32,155 nucleotides of DNA, taken from NCBI RefSeq assembly GCF_021555155.1, contig NZ_JAKGBU010000035.1:1-32155 (forward strand). The letters are read 5' to 3'. Both the position numbers and the translations under genes were made by a program. The notes below the pieces were generated by a model. The model saw only the letters and a list, made by a program, of their open reading frames with translations, was not told where the DNA came from and did no database searches. This stretch comes from Rhizobium alarense (lineage in GTDB: Bacteria > Pseudomonadota > Alphaproteobacteria > Rhizobiales > Rhizobiaceae). Below, in pieces: positions 17,746-26,077 of this stretch; within the stretch, counting starts at the first letter, position 1, and each line of letters begins with the position of its first letter.

Positions 17746-19071
17746 ATGAAAACGATGAGCAGGACCCTTCTCGGGGCAACGGCGGCGCTTGGCCTTTCGA
17801 CGGCCATGCCGACCCTCGCGCAGGCCGACGAACTGACACTGTGCTGGGCCGCCTGGGACCCGGCAAACGCGCTGGTCGAACTGTCGAAGGATTTCACGGC
17901 GGCCACCGGCACGGAGATGAAATTCGAGTTCGTGCCGTGGCCGAACTTCGCCGACCGCATCCTCAACGAGCTGAACTCGGGCGGCAAGCTCTGCGACCTT
18001 CTGATCGGCGACAGCCAGTGGCTCGGCGGCTCCGCCGAGAACGGCTACTACGTCAAGCTCAACGATTTCTTCGACAAGGAAGGCATCAAGATGAGCGACT
18101 TCGCCGAAGCCGCCGTCAATGCCTATGCCACCTGGCCGAAAGGCACGCCGAACTATTGGGCGCTGCCGGCGATGGGCGACGCGAACGCCTGGTTCTACCG
18201 CAAGGACTGGTTCACCAATCCCGCGATCATGGCGGAGTTCAAGGAAAAGACCGGCCGCGATCTGGCGGTCCCGACGAACTGGGATGAACTCTTGGAAACG
18301 GCCAAGTTCTTCCAGGGCAAGGAGATCGACGGCAAGACGGTCTACGGCGCGGCGATCTTCACCGAGCGTGCGTCCGAAGGCATCACCATGGGCATCACCC
18401 AGGCGCTCTATGCCAACGGCTTCAAGTACGAGAACACGGCCGGCAAGTACGACATGGAGGGCGCGGTCAATTCGGCCGATGCCGTCAAGGGGCTCGAAAT
18501 GTACAAGGAGCTCTACAAGTGCTGCACACCGCCCGGCTACACCGACGCCTATATGGGCGAGACGCTGGATGCCTTCAAATCGGGCCAGGCGGCGATGGCG
18601 ATGAACTGGTTCGCCTTCTTCCCGGGCCTCGCCAAGGACGAGAATGTCGGCGGCGACAAGATCGGCTTCTTCGTCAACCCGAAGGGCACGACGGCCGCCT
18701 CGACGCTCGGCGGGCAGGGCATCTCGGTCGTGGCGAACACCGACAACATGGAAGGCGCGCTTGCCTATGTCAAATGGTTCGCGCAGCCTGACGTCCAGAA
18801 GAAGTGGTGGTCGTTCGGCGGCTATGCCGTGCACAACGCCGTGCTGAACGATCCGTCCTTCAAGGACAGTCAGCCGTTTGCGGCCGACTTCCTCGTCGCG
18901 ATGAACCAGGTGCAGGACTTCTGGCAGGAGCCTTCCTACGCCATCCTGCTGCAGGCCATGCAGAAGCGCATGCACGACTATGTCGTCGCCGATCAGGGAA
19001 CGGCGAAGGAAGCGCTCGACGCGCTCGTCAAGGACTGGACGGAAGTCTTCGAGGACGACGGGAAGCTCTGA
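17746..19071 (+). CDS. ABC transporter periplasmic binding protein (carbohydrate/polyol type)
   Basis: A 441-residue family 1 (SBP_bac_1) solute-binding protein, first gene of the operon. A signal peptide (1-27, cleavage after Ala-Gln-Ala) is followed by DELTLCWAAWDPANALVELS. The family core includes WPNFADRILNELNSGGKLCDLLIGDSQW, an aromatic-rich pocket (MGDANAWFYRKDWF) and a late WWSFGGYAVH segment. It has more tryptophan and tyrosine in likely pocket positions than an amino-acid binder would, consistent with a polyol or sugar. The exact ligand cannot be read. The kinase genes downstream point to a short ketose or polyol. A stem-loop follows the gene. Confidence 0.88.
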   Translation: MKTMSRTLLGATAALGLSTAMPTLAQADELTLCWAAWDPANALVELSKDFTAATGTEMKFEFVPWPNFADRILNELNSGGKLCDLLIGDSQWLGGSAENGYYVKLNDFFDKEGIKMSDFAEAAVNAYATWPKGTPNYWALPAMGDANAWFYRKDWFTNPAIMAEFKEKTGRDLAVPTNWDELLETAKFFQGKEIDGKTVYGAAIFTERASEGITMGITQALYANGFKYENTAGKYDMEGAVNSADAVKGLEMYKELYKCCTPPGYTDAYMGETLDAFKSGQAAMAMNWFAFFPGLAKDENVGGDKIGFFVNPKGTTAASTLGGQGISVVANTDNMEGALAYVKWFAQPDVQKKWWSFGGYAVHNAVLNDPSFKDSQPFAADFLVAMNQVQDFWQEPSYAILLQAMQKRMHDYVVADQGTAKEALDALVKDWTEVFEDDGKL

Positions 19072-19083
19072 GTTCCTCCCGAC

Positions 19084-19115
19084 AGGGCCGTCCGGCGACC
19101 GTGCCGGGCGGCTCT
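19084..19115 (+). terminator. Stem-loop after the binding-protein gene
   Basis: AGGGCCGTCCGGC (19084-19096) can pair over 13 bp, with two G-U pairs, with GCCGGGCGGCTCT (19103-19115) around a 6-base loop. There is no T run, so it is more likely an mRNA 3'-end protector than a full terminator, matching the element after dppA. Confidence 0.6.
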
Positions 19116-19149
19116 GCCGCCTTCGTCTTGCAATAACAGGTGACCCTTC

Positions 19150-20118
19150 GTGACCGATACCGATTCGACACTTCTGGACAAGACGGCCGAGCGGGCCGCA
19201 GGTGCGACGCCCGTGCCGCTTGCCAAACGCATCGGCGGCCTGTCCGACCGGGCGATCGCCTGGCTCTTCATCACGCCGACCATCGGCCTTCTTCTCGCCA
19301 TCAACATCTTTCCGCTGGTCTGGGCCGTCAGGCTCTCCTTCACCAACTACCGCGCCAACCGGCCGAACGCTGACGTGGAGGGGGTCGGGTTCCAGAACTA
19401 TGTCCGCGTGCTGACCGACAGCGACATCTGGATCGCCATGCAGACCACGGCGCATTTCGTCTTCTGGACGATCGTGCTGCAGACGCTGATCGGCTTCACG
19501 CTCGCCTATCTGATCGACCGCAAGTTCCGGGGACACGCCTTCTGGACGACCGTCATCCTCATCCCGATGATGCTGTCGCCGGCCGTTGTCGGCAATTTCT
19601 GGCGCTTCCTCTACCAGCCGCAGATCGGGCTCTTCAACTACATCATCTCCTACGTGACCGGCGTGCCGCCGTCCTCCTTCGAGATGCTGGGCTCCGTGGC
19701 GCTCTCCCCCTGGTCGATCATCATCGTCGATACCTGGATGTGGACGCCCTATGTGATGCTGATCTGCCTCGCCGGCCTGCGCTCGATACCCGACTACATC
19801 TATGAGGCGGCGGAGGTCGACCGGGCCTCGGGCTGGCGGCAATTCTGGTCGATCACCATCCCGATGGCGCTGCCCTTCATCATGCTCGCCGTGCTCTTCC
19901 GCGGCATCGAGAACTTCAAGATGTTCGACATGGTGATGCTTCTGACCGGCGGCGGACCGGGCTCTACGACCGAAGTCGCCTCGATCACGCTGAAGCGCGA
20001 GGCTTTCGAGAGCTGGCGCACCGGCCGTGCCTCCGCCTTCGCCATCATTCTCTTCGTCGCGGTCTTCGGGCTCGCCAATATCTATGTCAAGGCGCTGAAC
20101 AGGGTGAAGCAGCGATGA
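19150..20118 (+). CDS. Carbohydrate ABC transporter permease (first)
   Basis: A 322-residue MalF/UgpA-type permease with a ~35-residue cytosolic tail and six membrane segments. The ATPase-contact loop is EAAEVDRASGWRQFWSITIP near residue 220, and the terminal region contains the typical LLTGGGPGSTTEVAS motif. It starts at GTG 19150 with AGGTGA 7 bases upstream and overlaps the second permease by 4 bases. With the next gene it forms the membrane channel for the substrate held by the 17746 product. Confidence 0.9.
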   Translation: MTDTDSTLLDKTAERAAGATPVPLAKRIGGLSDRAIAWLFITPTIGLLLAINIFPLVWAVRLSFTNYRANRPNADVEGVGFQNYVRVLTDSDIWIAMQTTAHFVFWTIVLQTLIGFTLAYLIDRKFRGHAFWTTVILIPMMLSPAVVGNFWRFLYQPQIGLFNYIISYVTGVPPSSFEMLGSVALSPWSIIIVDTWMWTPYVMLICLAGLRSIPDYIYEAAEVDRASGWRQFWSITIPMALPFIMLAVLFRGIENFKMFDMVMLLTGGGPGSTTEVASITLKREAFESWRTGRASAFAIILFVAVFGLANIYVKALNRVKQR

Positions 20119-21068
20119 GCAACACCACCTCCGCCCATTCCGTCGTCGAGCCGAGCATCACGACCAAACGCATCGCTGGCGCGATCGTCATTCTTTATGC
20201 GATCGTCACCATGGTGCCGCTCGGCTGGATCTTTCTCACCAGCTTCAAGTCGCCGCCCGATTCGATCAGCTATCCGCCGAAGATCGTCTTCACGCCGACG
20301 CTCGAGGGTTACTGCAACCTCTTCACCACGCGCACGCGCCAGACGGCGGAATATATCGAGTCGCTCGGGCCGGCGCAGTCGACCTGCGACGAGATCACCC
20401 GCGGCCGCAACATGGTGATCGCCGGAGCATCCAACTATTGGCCGCGCTTCACCAACTCCATGGTGATCGCCTTCGGCTCAACCTTCCTGGCGGTCTTCCT
20501 CGGCACGCTCGCCGCCTACGGCTTCTCGCGCTTTCGCGTGCCGCTCGCCGACGATCTGCTGTTCTTCATCCTGTCGACACGCATGATGCCGCCGATCGCC
20601 GTCGCGATCCCGATCTACCTCATGTACCGCGAACTCGGCCTCTCCGACACTGCGCTCGGCATGATCCTGCTCTACACCGCCGTCAACGTCTCGCTCGCCG
20701 TGTGGCTTTTGAAAGGCTTCATGGACGAGATCCCGCGGGAATACGAGGAGGCGGCGATGATCGACGGCTACACCCGCATGCAGGCCTTCTGGAAGGTCGT
20801 GCTGCCGCAGGCGACGACCGGTATCGCGGCAACCGCCATCTTCTGCCTGATCTTCGCCTGGAACGAATATGCCTTCGCGGTGCTTTTGACCTCGGGCACC
20901 GCCCAGACCGCACCGCCCTTCATCCCGACGATCATCGGCGAGGGCGGCATGGACTGGCCGGCAGTTGCCGCCGGTACGACGATCTTTCTCGTGCCGATCC
21001 TCGTCTTCACCATTCTCCTGCGCAAGCAGCTCCTGCGCGGCATCACCTTTGGAGCGGTCCGCAAATGA
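20115..21068 (+). CDS. Carbohydrate ABC transporter permease (second)
   Basis: A 317-residue MalG/UgpE-type permease. Helix 1 (IVILYAIVTMVPLGWIFLTS) is followed by an unusually long periplasmic loop of about 80 residues with two cysteines (YCNLF and STCDE) before helix 2. The EAA loop is YEEAAMIDGYTRMQAFWKVV. The C-terminus is LRGITFGAVRK. The ATG overlaps the previous stop (ATGA), and its own stop overlaps the next ATG. Confidence 0.9.
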   Translation: MSNTTSAHSVVEPSITTKRIAGAIVILYAIVTMVPLGWIFLTSFKSPPDSISYPPKIVFTPTLEGYCNLFTTRTRQTAEYIESLGPAQSTCDEITRGRNMVIAGASNYWPRFTNSMVIAFGSTFLAVFLGTLAAYGFSRFRVPLADDLLFFILSTRMMPPIAVAIPIYLMYRELGLSDTALGMILLYTAVNVSLAVWLLKGFMDEIPREYEEAAMIDGYTRMQAFWKVVLPQATTGIAATAIFCLIFAWNEYAFAVLLTSGTAQTAPPFIPTIIGEGGMDWPAVAAGTTIFLVPILVFTILLRKQLLRGITFGAVRK

Positions 21069-21271
21069 CGATCCATCAGACAAATCCACCAAAGCCGAAA
21101 CGGCCTTTCTTCGTTCGCCGCGGACCGATGGAAAACGTCGCCACTGTGCTCATCGGTCTCGGTTTTTTGATGCTCTTCCAGCCCTTCGCGCTGGTGCTCT
21201 ACACCTGGTCGCTGGTGACCCTTCTCGCCGGCACCGTCCTGTTCATCATCGTTTCCAAGTTTCCGGAGTAG
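21065..21271 (+). CDS. Small two-helix membrane protein of the ABC operon
   Basis: A 68-residue protein I do not recognise by name. A basic, Pro-rich N-terminus (about 20 residues) is followed by two hydrophobic segments (about 23-41 and 46-64) separated by a short aromatic turn, consistent with a helical hairpin with both ends in the cytosol. The ATG at 21065 overlaps the permease stop, and three bases separate its stop from the ATPase start, so it is certainly read as part of the operon. Small membrane partners (for example the DUF2160-type protein of the rhizobial glycerol importer) accompany some two-ATPase polyol transporters; an analogous accessory role is inferred. Confidence 0.7.
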   Translation: MTIHQTNPPKPKRPFFVRRGPMENVATVLIGLGFLMLFQPFALVLYTWSLVTLLAGTVLFIIVSKFPE

Positions 21272-21274
21272 CCC

Positions 21275-22372
21275 ATGGCGGAGATCAGGATCGAAAACCT
21301 GCGCAAGCAGTTCGGCAGTTTCGCCGCCGTCGAGGACTCGTCCTTCACCGTCCATGACGGCGAGTTCCTGGCGCTGCTCGGACCGTCCGGCTGCGGCAAG
21401 ACGACGACGCTGCGAATGATTGCCGGGCTGGAACTGCCGACGAGCGGCAAGATCTATCTCGACGGCGAGGACGTCACCTTCAACCGGGCGAGCGCCCGCG
21501 ACATCGCCTTCGTCTTCCAGCTCTTCGCGCTCTATCCGCACATGAACGTGCGCAGGAACATCGGCTTCCCGCTGCTCTCCCAGGGTGTGCCGAAGGCGGA
21601 GACCAGGGCCCGTGTGGAAGAGACGGCGCGGCTTCTCCAGATCAGCCATATTCTCGACCGCTCGGTCTCGGGGCTCGCCGGCGGCGACCGGCAGCGGGTG
21701 GCGCTCGGCCGTGCCATCGTGCGCCGGCCGAAGTGCTTCCTGATGGACGAGCCGCTCGGCACGCTGGATGCCGAGTTCCGCGAGGTGATGGTCCACGAAC
21801 TGCGCGAACTGCACAACCGCATCCACGCCACCACCGTCTACGTGACGCACGACCAGCACGAGGCGATGGCGATGGCCGACAAGATCGCCGTCATGAACCA
21901 CGGCGTCATCGAGCAATACGGCACGCCGCAGGAGATCTACAGCCGGCCCGCCTCGATGTATGTCGCCGACTTCATCGGTTCGCCGCCGATGAATTTCCTG
22001 AGGTTCACGTCCGGGCTGAAGAACGGCGCAACCGCAGTGCGGGTCGGCGAGGCCGAAATTGTCGTCCCCGAAGTGCGCGCCGACAAACAGGAAGGCGAGG
22101 TCGCGCTCGGTGTCCGGCCGGAGCACATCCGGTTCAACGACGCCTCACGGTTGCGCGGCGCGATCTATGGCAGCGAATATCTCGGCACGAACCAGATCGT
22201 TTCCGTCGAGACGATGCAGGGTATGGTGAAGGCGCGGGTTTCCTCCGACCAGACGTTCCGCATCGGCGAGACGGTCGGGCTCGATCTTGCCAGCGAAAAG
22301 CTGGCGCTCTTCGACTGCGTCTCCGGAAAGGCCATCCCATCCTCGCTCTACCAGGAGGCGCGTCATGGCTGA
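21275..22372 (+). CDS. ABC transporter ATP-binding protein (first, altered signature)
   Basis: A 365-residue MalK/UgpC-type ATPase. It has Walker A GPSGCGKT (36-43), a Q-loop in FVFQLFALYPHMNV, Walker B FLMDEPLGTLD with its catalytic Glu, the switch His in VTHDQHEAM, and a C-terminal TOBE region (GVRPEHIRF). The ABC signature is LAGGD (134-138) instead of LSGGQ, with the key Ser replaced by Ala, and the D-loop is GTLD rather than SNLD. One composite ATP site of the motor is therefore probably weakened. It overlaps the second ATPase gene by 8 bases. Two different ATPases in a carbohydrate importer is the arrangement of the rhizobial glycerol system (GlpS/GlpT). Confidence 0.9.
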   Translation: MAEIRIENLRKQFGSFAAVEDSSFTVHDGEFLALLGPSGCGKTTTLRMIAGLELPTSGKIYLDGEDVTFNRASARDIAFVFQLFALYPHMNVRRNIGFPLLSQGVPKAETRARVEETARLLQISHILDRSVSGLAGGDRQRVALGRAIVRRPKCFLMDEPLGTLDAEFREVMVHELRELHNRIHATTVYVTHDQHEAMAMADKIAVMNHGVIEQYGTPQEIYSRPASMYVADFIGSPPMNFLRFTSGLKNGATAVRVGEAEIVVPEVRADKQEGEVALGVRPEHIRFNDASRLRGAIYGSEYLGTNQIVSVETMQGMVKARVSSDQTFRIGETVGLDLASEKLALFDCVSGKAIPSSLYQEARHG

Positions 22373-23372
22373 GGTCCGGCTGACGGGTATCACCAAGGTC
22401 TTCGGCGAAACGGAGGCAGTGCGTAACCTCAATCTTACCATTCGCGACGGCGAATTCGTCGTGCTTCTCGGCCCGACAGGTGCCGGCAAGACGACGACGC
22501 TGCGACTGATCGCGGGACTGGAGAAGCCGGAAGGCGGCCGTATCACCATTGCCGGCCGCGAGGTGAACGCCGAAGCGCCGGCAAGCCGCGACGTCGCCTT
22601 CGTCTTCCAGCAGTATTCGCTCTATCCGCATCTGACGGTCTACGAGAACCTCGCCTTTCCTTTGAAATCTCCCGCCCGAAAGATGCCGGCAGACGAGATC
22701 GACCGCCGCGTGCGCGAGGTCGCGAGGATGGTGCGCATCGATCACAAGCTGGAGAACCGCTCGACCCGGCTTTCGGGCGGCGAGATGCAGCGCGTGGCGA
22801 TCGGCCGCGCGCTGGTCCGCAAACCGGCGATCTTTCTGATGGACGAGCCGCTCTCCTCGTTGGACGCGAAGCTCAGGGCCGAACTGCGGCTCGAGCTGAA
22901 GCGGATCCAGAGCGAACTCGGCGCCACCTTGCTCTATGTCACGCACGACCAGATCGAGGCGATGACCATGGCGGACCGCATCGGCATTCTGTCGGAAGGC
23001 CAACTCGTGCAGATCGGTACGCCCCGCGAAATCTATGGCAACCCGGCGAACCTGCATGTCGCCGCCCGGCTCGGACAGCCGCATATCAACCTCCTGCCTG
23101 CCGGCGTGCTGCCGGGGGGCAGTACGCCGGCAGGCACGAAGACGATCGGTGCGCGGACGGAGCATATCGAGATCGCACGCGTTGGCGATGGCAATGCCGA
23201 GATCGACTGGATCGAACATCTCGGCGACCAGAACCATCTGCACATCAGGATCGGCAGCCACCGGCTGGTAACGCTTGCCGATCCCTATCTTGCGATCCGG
23301 CCGGGTGACCGGGTTGATCTCAGGCTGCGCGATCCGCTTTATTTCGGCGCGGACGGGCAACGGCTGGCATAA
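22365..23372 (+). CDS. ABC transporter ATP-binding protein (second, canonical)
   Basis: A 335-residue partner ATPase with complete motifs: Walker A GPTGAGKT (36-43), Q-loop FVFQQYSLYPHLTV, signature RLSGGEMQR, Walker B FLMDEPLSSLD, and switch His in VTHDQIEAM. A C-terminal regulatory TOBE-like domain contains TIGARTEHIEI. The ATG at 22365 has AGGAGG 6 bases upstream, within the end of the first ATPase gene; an open frame further upstream (22287) is not used on this evidence. It forms an asymmetric dimer with the 21275 product (inferred). Confidence 0.9.
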   Translation: MAEVRLTGITKVFGETEAVRNLNLTIRDGEFVVLLGPTGAGKTTTLRLIAGLEKPEGGRITIAGREVNAEAPASRDVAFVFQQYSLYPHLTVYENLAFPLKSPARKMPADEIDRRVREVARMVRIDHKLENRSTRLSGGEMQRVAIGRALVRKPAIFLMDEPLSSLDAKLRAELRLELKRIQSELGATLLYVTHDQIEAMTMADRIGILSEGQLVQIGTPREIYGNPANLHVAARLGQPHINLLPAGVLPGGSTPAGTKTIGARTEHIEIARVGDGNAEIDWIEHLGDQNHLHIRIGSHRLVTLADPYLAIRPGDRVDLRLRDPLYFGADGQRLA

Positions 23373-23396
23373 CAGGCAGAGACGAGGATCGATTGC

Positions 23397-25034
23397 ATGA
23401 CGAAGCATTTTCTGAACCGCCGGGAAGACATCGTCACCGAGGCGCTCGACGGATTGCTCATGACGTCCGCGCCCGGCGAACTCGCGCGCCTCGACAGCTA
23501 TCCCGAGATCAAGGTCGTGCTGCGCGCCGACTGGAAGAAGGACCGGGTTGCCGTGATTTCCGGCGGCGGCGCAGGGCATGAGCCGTCGCATGCGGGTTTT
23601 GTCGGCAGGGGCATGCTGACGGCGGCGGTTTCCGGCGAGATATTTGCGTCGCCGAGCGTCGACGCGGTTCTGACGGCCATCCGCGCCGTCACGGGCGCGC
23701 CGGGCTGCCTGCTCGTTGTCAAGAACTATACCGGCGACCGGCTGAACTTCGGCCTTGCGGCGGAGAAGGCCCGCGCGGAAGGCTTCAAGGTCGAGATGGT
23801 GATCGTCGCCGACGACATCGCCCTGCCGGAGCTCGCCCAGCCGCGCGGCGTGGCGGGAACGCTCTTCATCCACAAGATCGCCGGGCATCTTGCCGAGACG
23901 GGCGAGACGCTTGCCGCGGTTGCCGAGGCGGCGCGCGCTGCCGCGGCAGACACGGTCTCGCTCGGCATGTCGCTTTCCTCCTGCTCCATCCCGGGGCAGG
24001 CACACGAAGAGCGGCTCGGTGCAGCGGAATGCGAGCTGGGCCTCGGCATCCATGGCGAGCCCGGCGTCGAACGCATTGCGATGCGCGCGTCCGTCTCTCT
24101 CGTCGAGACGATGGCGAGCCGCCTTGCCGCGACGATCGACGATGCGGGCGACTATGCGTTGCTCATCAACAATCTCGGTGCCGTGCCGCCGCTCGAAATG
24201 GGCCTTGTCGCGCGCGACGTGCTGCGCTCGCCACTCGGCAGGCGCGCCAGGCTGGTCCTGGGGCCCGCGCCGCTGATGACGGCGCTCAACATGAACGGCT
24301 TTTCCCTGTCGCTCATCAGGCTCGACGCCGTGCGGGAGGCAGCACTTCGTGCGGCCGTCGGCCCGCGTGCCTGGCCCGTGCCGGTGGAACCCCGCCCGAT
24401 CACCATCCAGCCCGCGCCGCGGGTCGACACCGTCGATGCCGTGACTGCAGGCAGCGATGAGACTGCTGCAACCCTGATCCGAACGGTCTGCGAGCACCTG
24501 ATCTCGCTGGAGACGGAGCTCAACCGCCTCGATTCCAGGGCCGGCGACGGCGATACCGGGTCGACGGTCGCGACCGGCGCGCGCAGTGTGTTGGCGCAAC
24601 TCCCGACGTTGCCGCTTGCCGATCCCGCCGCCGCGCTTGGCATCATGGGCGCGACGCTTGCGACGAGCATGGGCGGGTCGAGCGGCGTGTTGCTTTCCAT
24701 CTTCCTGACCGCGACGGCCCAGCGGCTTGCCGGCGGTGCAAGCCTCGCGGATGCCTTCCGCTCCGGGCTTGAGCGCGTAACGTTCTATGGCGGCGCCAGA
24801 AGGGGCGACCGGACCATGGTGGATGCGCTGGAACCGGCGCTCGATGCGCTTGCAGCCGATGGGGTGGCGGCGGCCGCTGCGGCCGCGCGGGCCGGTGCGG
24901 ACGCGACGCGGGGCATGACGCGGGCTCGGGCCGGCCGGGCGGCCTATGTCGGCGAGAGCAATCTGGATGGCGTACCGGATCCGGGGGCGGAAGCGGTCGC
25001 TTCCGTGTTCGAGGCCGTTGCGGCGATGAAATAG
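23397..25034 (+). CDS. Dihydroxyacetone kinase-family protein, fused DhaK-DhaL, ATP type
   Basis: A 545-residue fusion of a DhaK (DAK1) domain (about 1-330) and a DhaL (DAK2) domain (about 350-545). The domain order and length match the single-chain ATP-dependent kinases such as Citrobacter freundii DhaK. The DhaK part has the substrate loop SGGGAGHEPSHAGFVGRGML and the covalent-substrate histidine His219 in GIHGEPG. The DhaL part has GDGDTG (383-388), the metal-ADP site in the form seen in ATP-using enzymes. It probably phosphorylates dihydroxyacetone or a related short ketose (erythrulose- and apulose-type kinases belong to the same family). It lies 24 bases after the ATPase gene. Confidence 0.88.
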   Translation: MTKHFLNRREDIVTEALDGLLMTSAPGELARLDSYPEIKVVLRADWKKDRVAVISGGGAGHEPSHAGFVGRGMLTAAVSGEIFASPSVDAVLTAIRAVTGAPGCLLVVKNYTGDRLNFGLAAEKARAEGFKVEMVIVADDIALPELAQPRGVAGTLFIHKIAGHLAETGETLAAVAEAARAAAADTVSLGMSLSSCSIPGQAHEERLGAAECELGLGIHGEPGVERIAMRASVSLVETMASRLAATIDDAGDYALLINNLGAVPPLEMGLVARDVLRSPLGRRARLVLGPAPLMTALNMNGFSLSLIRLDAVREAALRAAVGPRAWPVPVEPRPITIQPAPRVDTVDAVTAGSDETAATLIRTVCEHLISLETELNRLDSRAGDGDTGSTVATGARSVLAQLPTLPLADPAAALGIMGATLATSMGGSSGVLLSIFLTATAQRLAGGASLADAFRSGLERVTFYGGARRGDRTMVDALEPALDALAADGVAAAAAAARAGADATRGMTRARAGRAAYVGESNLDGVPDPGAEAVASVFEAVAAMK

Positions 25035-25070
25035 CGACGAATGTCTCTGTGCGTGCAAGAGGAGGCGGCT

Positions 25071-25682
25071 TTGCGGGACGATCAGGTGCTGGTGAGCGGC
25101 CTCATTGCTGCATGCCGGGAGATCATCGCGGCGCATGCGGACCACCTCTCCGAGCTCGACCGGGCGATCGGGGACGGCGATCACGGCACGAACATGCGCC
25201 GCGGCTGTGAAGCGGTCTATGCAGATCGGGACCGCTTCTCGCAGATGCCTCTGGCCCAGGCGATCGAGGAGATCGGCCTGACGCTGGTGCTGACGATCGG
25301 CGGCGCCTCCGGCCCGCTTTACGGGACGCTGCTGATGGAGATCGGCCGCCGGCTCGCGGCCGGCGGGGAGGCGGATTTCTCCGCCGCCTTGACCGGAGCC
25401 GTCGAGGCGGTGGCACGGCGCGGCCGGGCGCAGCGCGGCGAGAAGACACTGCTCGACGTGCTTTACCCGGTGCAGGACGAAGTGATAAGGCGACACGCCC
25501 TTTCGGCGATCGCCGAGCGGGCGGAAACGTCCGCAACCCTCACCGTCGGCATGAAGGCATTGCGCGGCCGTGCGTCGTTTCTCGGCGAGCGCTCCATCGG
25601 CCACATGGATCCGGGGGCCAGAAGCTGCGCGCTGCTGACCTCGGCGATCTGCCACTATCTGAAGGAGCACCGCGCCGCATGA
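25071..25682 (+). CDS. dhaL: PTS-dependent dihydroxyacetone kinase, ADP-binding subunit DhaL
   Basis: A 203-residue DhaL subunit, which carries ADP as a cofactor that is re-phosphorylated by DhaM and passes phosphate to the substrate on DhaK. I chose the TTG at 25071: AGGAGG lies 5 bases upstream, and with this start the metal ligands fall at Asp30, Asp35 and Asp37 (AIGDGDHG), exactly the Escherichia coli DhaL numbering. An ATG at 25041 would add ten residues but has no ribosome site. Other family features are GGASGPLYGTLL and GEKTLLDVLYP. It overlaps dhaM by 4 bases. Confidence 0.9.
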   Translation: MRDDQVLVSGLIAACREIIAAHADHLSELDRAIGDGDHGTNMRRGCEAVYADRDRFSQMPLAQAIEEIGLTLVLTIGGASGPLYGTLLMEIGRRLAAGGEADFSAALTGAVEAVARRGRAQRGEKTLLDVLYPVQDEVIRRHALSAIAERAETSATLTVGMKALRGRASFLGERSIGHMDPGARSCALLTSAICHYLKEHRAA

Positions 25683-26077
25683 CCGCCGCTGGGCAAAATG
25701 TCGGGATCGTCATCGTGTCGCATTCGCCGCTCGTCGCGCGCGGCGCTGCCGACATGGTGCGGCAGATGGTGGGCGACAGCGTGCCGCTTGCCTGGTGCGG
25801 CGGCAATGCGGATGGCGGGCTCGGCACCAATGCGGCGGCGATCCTCGAGGCGATCGAGGGCGCCTGGTCGGCGGCGGGCGTGGCGGTTTTCGTCGACCTC
25901 GGCGGTGCGGAAACGAACAGCGAAATGGCAATCGAGCGCCTTGGCGCGGATCGCGGCAAGCGCGTCGTCATCTGCAATGCGCCGGTGGTCGAGGGCGCGG
26001 TGATCGCTGCCGCCGAAGCCTCCGGCGGTGCGCCGCTGTCGCGCGTCGTCGCAACGGCGGAGGAGCTGTCGCCGTGA
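25679..26077 (+). CDS. dhaM: Dihydroxyacetone kinase phosphotransfer subunit DhaM (EIIA-Man domain only)
   Basis: A 132-residue EIIA-mannose-type domain. The phosphorylated histidine is His15 in GIVIVSHS, followed by the family pattern ARGAADMVRQM and GGLGTNAAAI, and a later FVDLGGAETNSEMA. E. coli DhaM is a fusion of this domain with HPr-like and Enzyme I-like domains. Here it is the EIIA domain alone, with HPr and Enzyme I as separate adjacent genes. It passes phosphate from HPr to the ADP on DhaL. Confidence 0.92.
   Translation: MTAAGQNVGIVIVSHSPLVARGAADMVRQMVGDSVPLAWCGGNADGGLGTNAAAILEAIEGAWSAAGVAVFVDLGGAETNSEMAIERLGADRGKRVVICNAPVVEGAVIAAAEASGGAPLSRVVATAEELSP

Noticed and set aside
15817-19842. 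A 1341-codon open frame on the reverse strand
   Set aside because: It is antisense to dppD/dppF, gntK and the new importer genes, all of which have clear motifs. Stop codons are rare in that frame because of high third-position GC; the His/Arg/Asp-rich translation resembles no protein.
22134-25670. A 1178-codon open frame on the reverse strand
   Set aside because: Antisense to the second ATPase and the DHA-kinase genes; same GC-driven artefact with Arg-rich low-information sequence.
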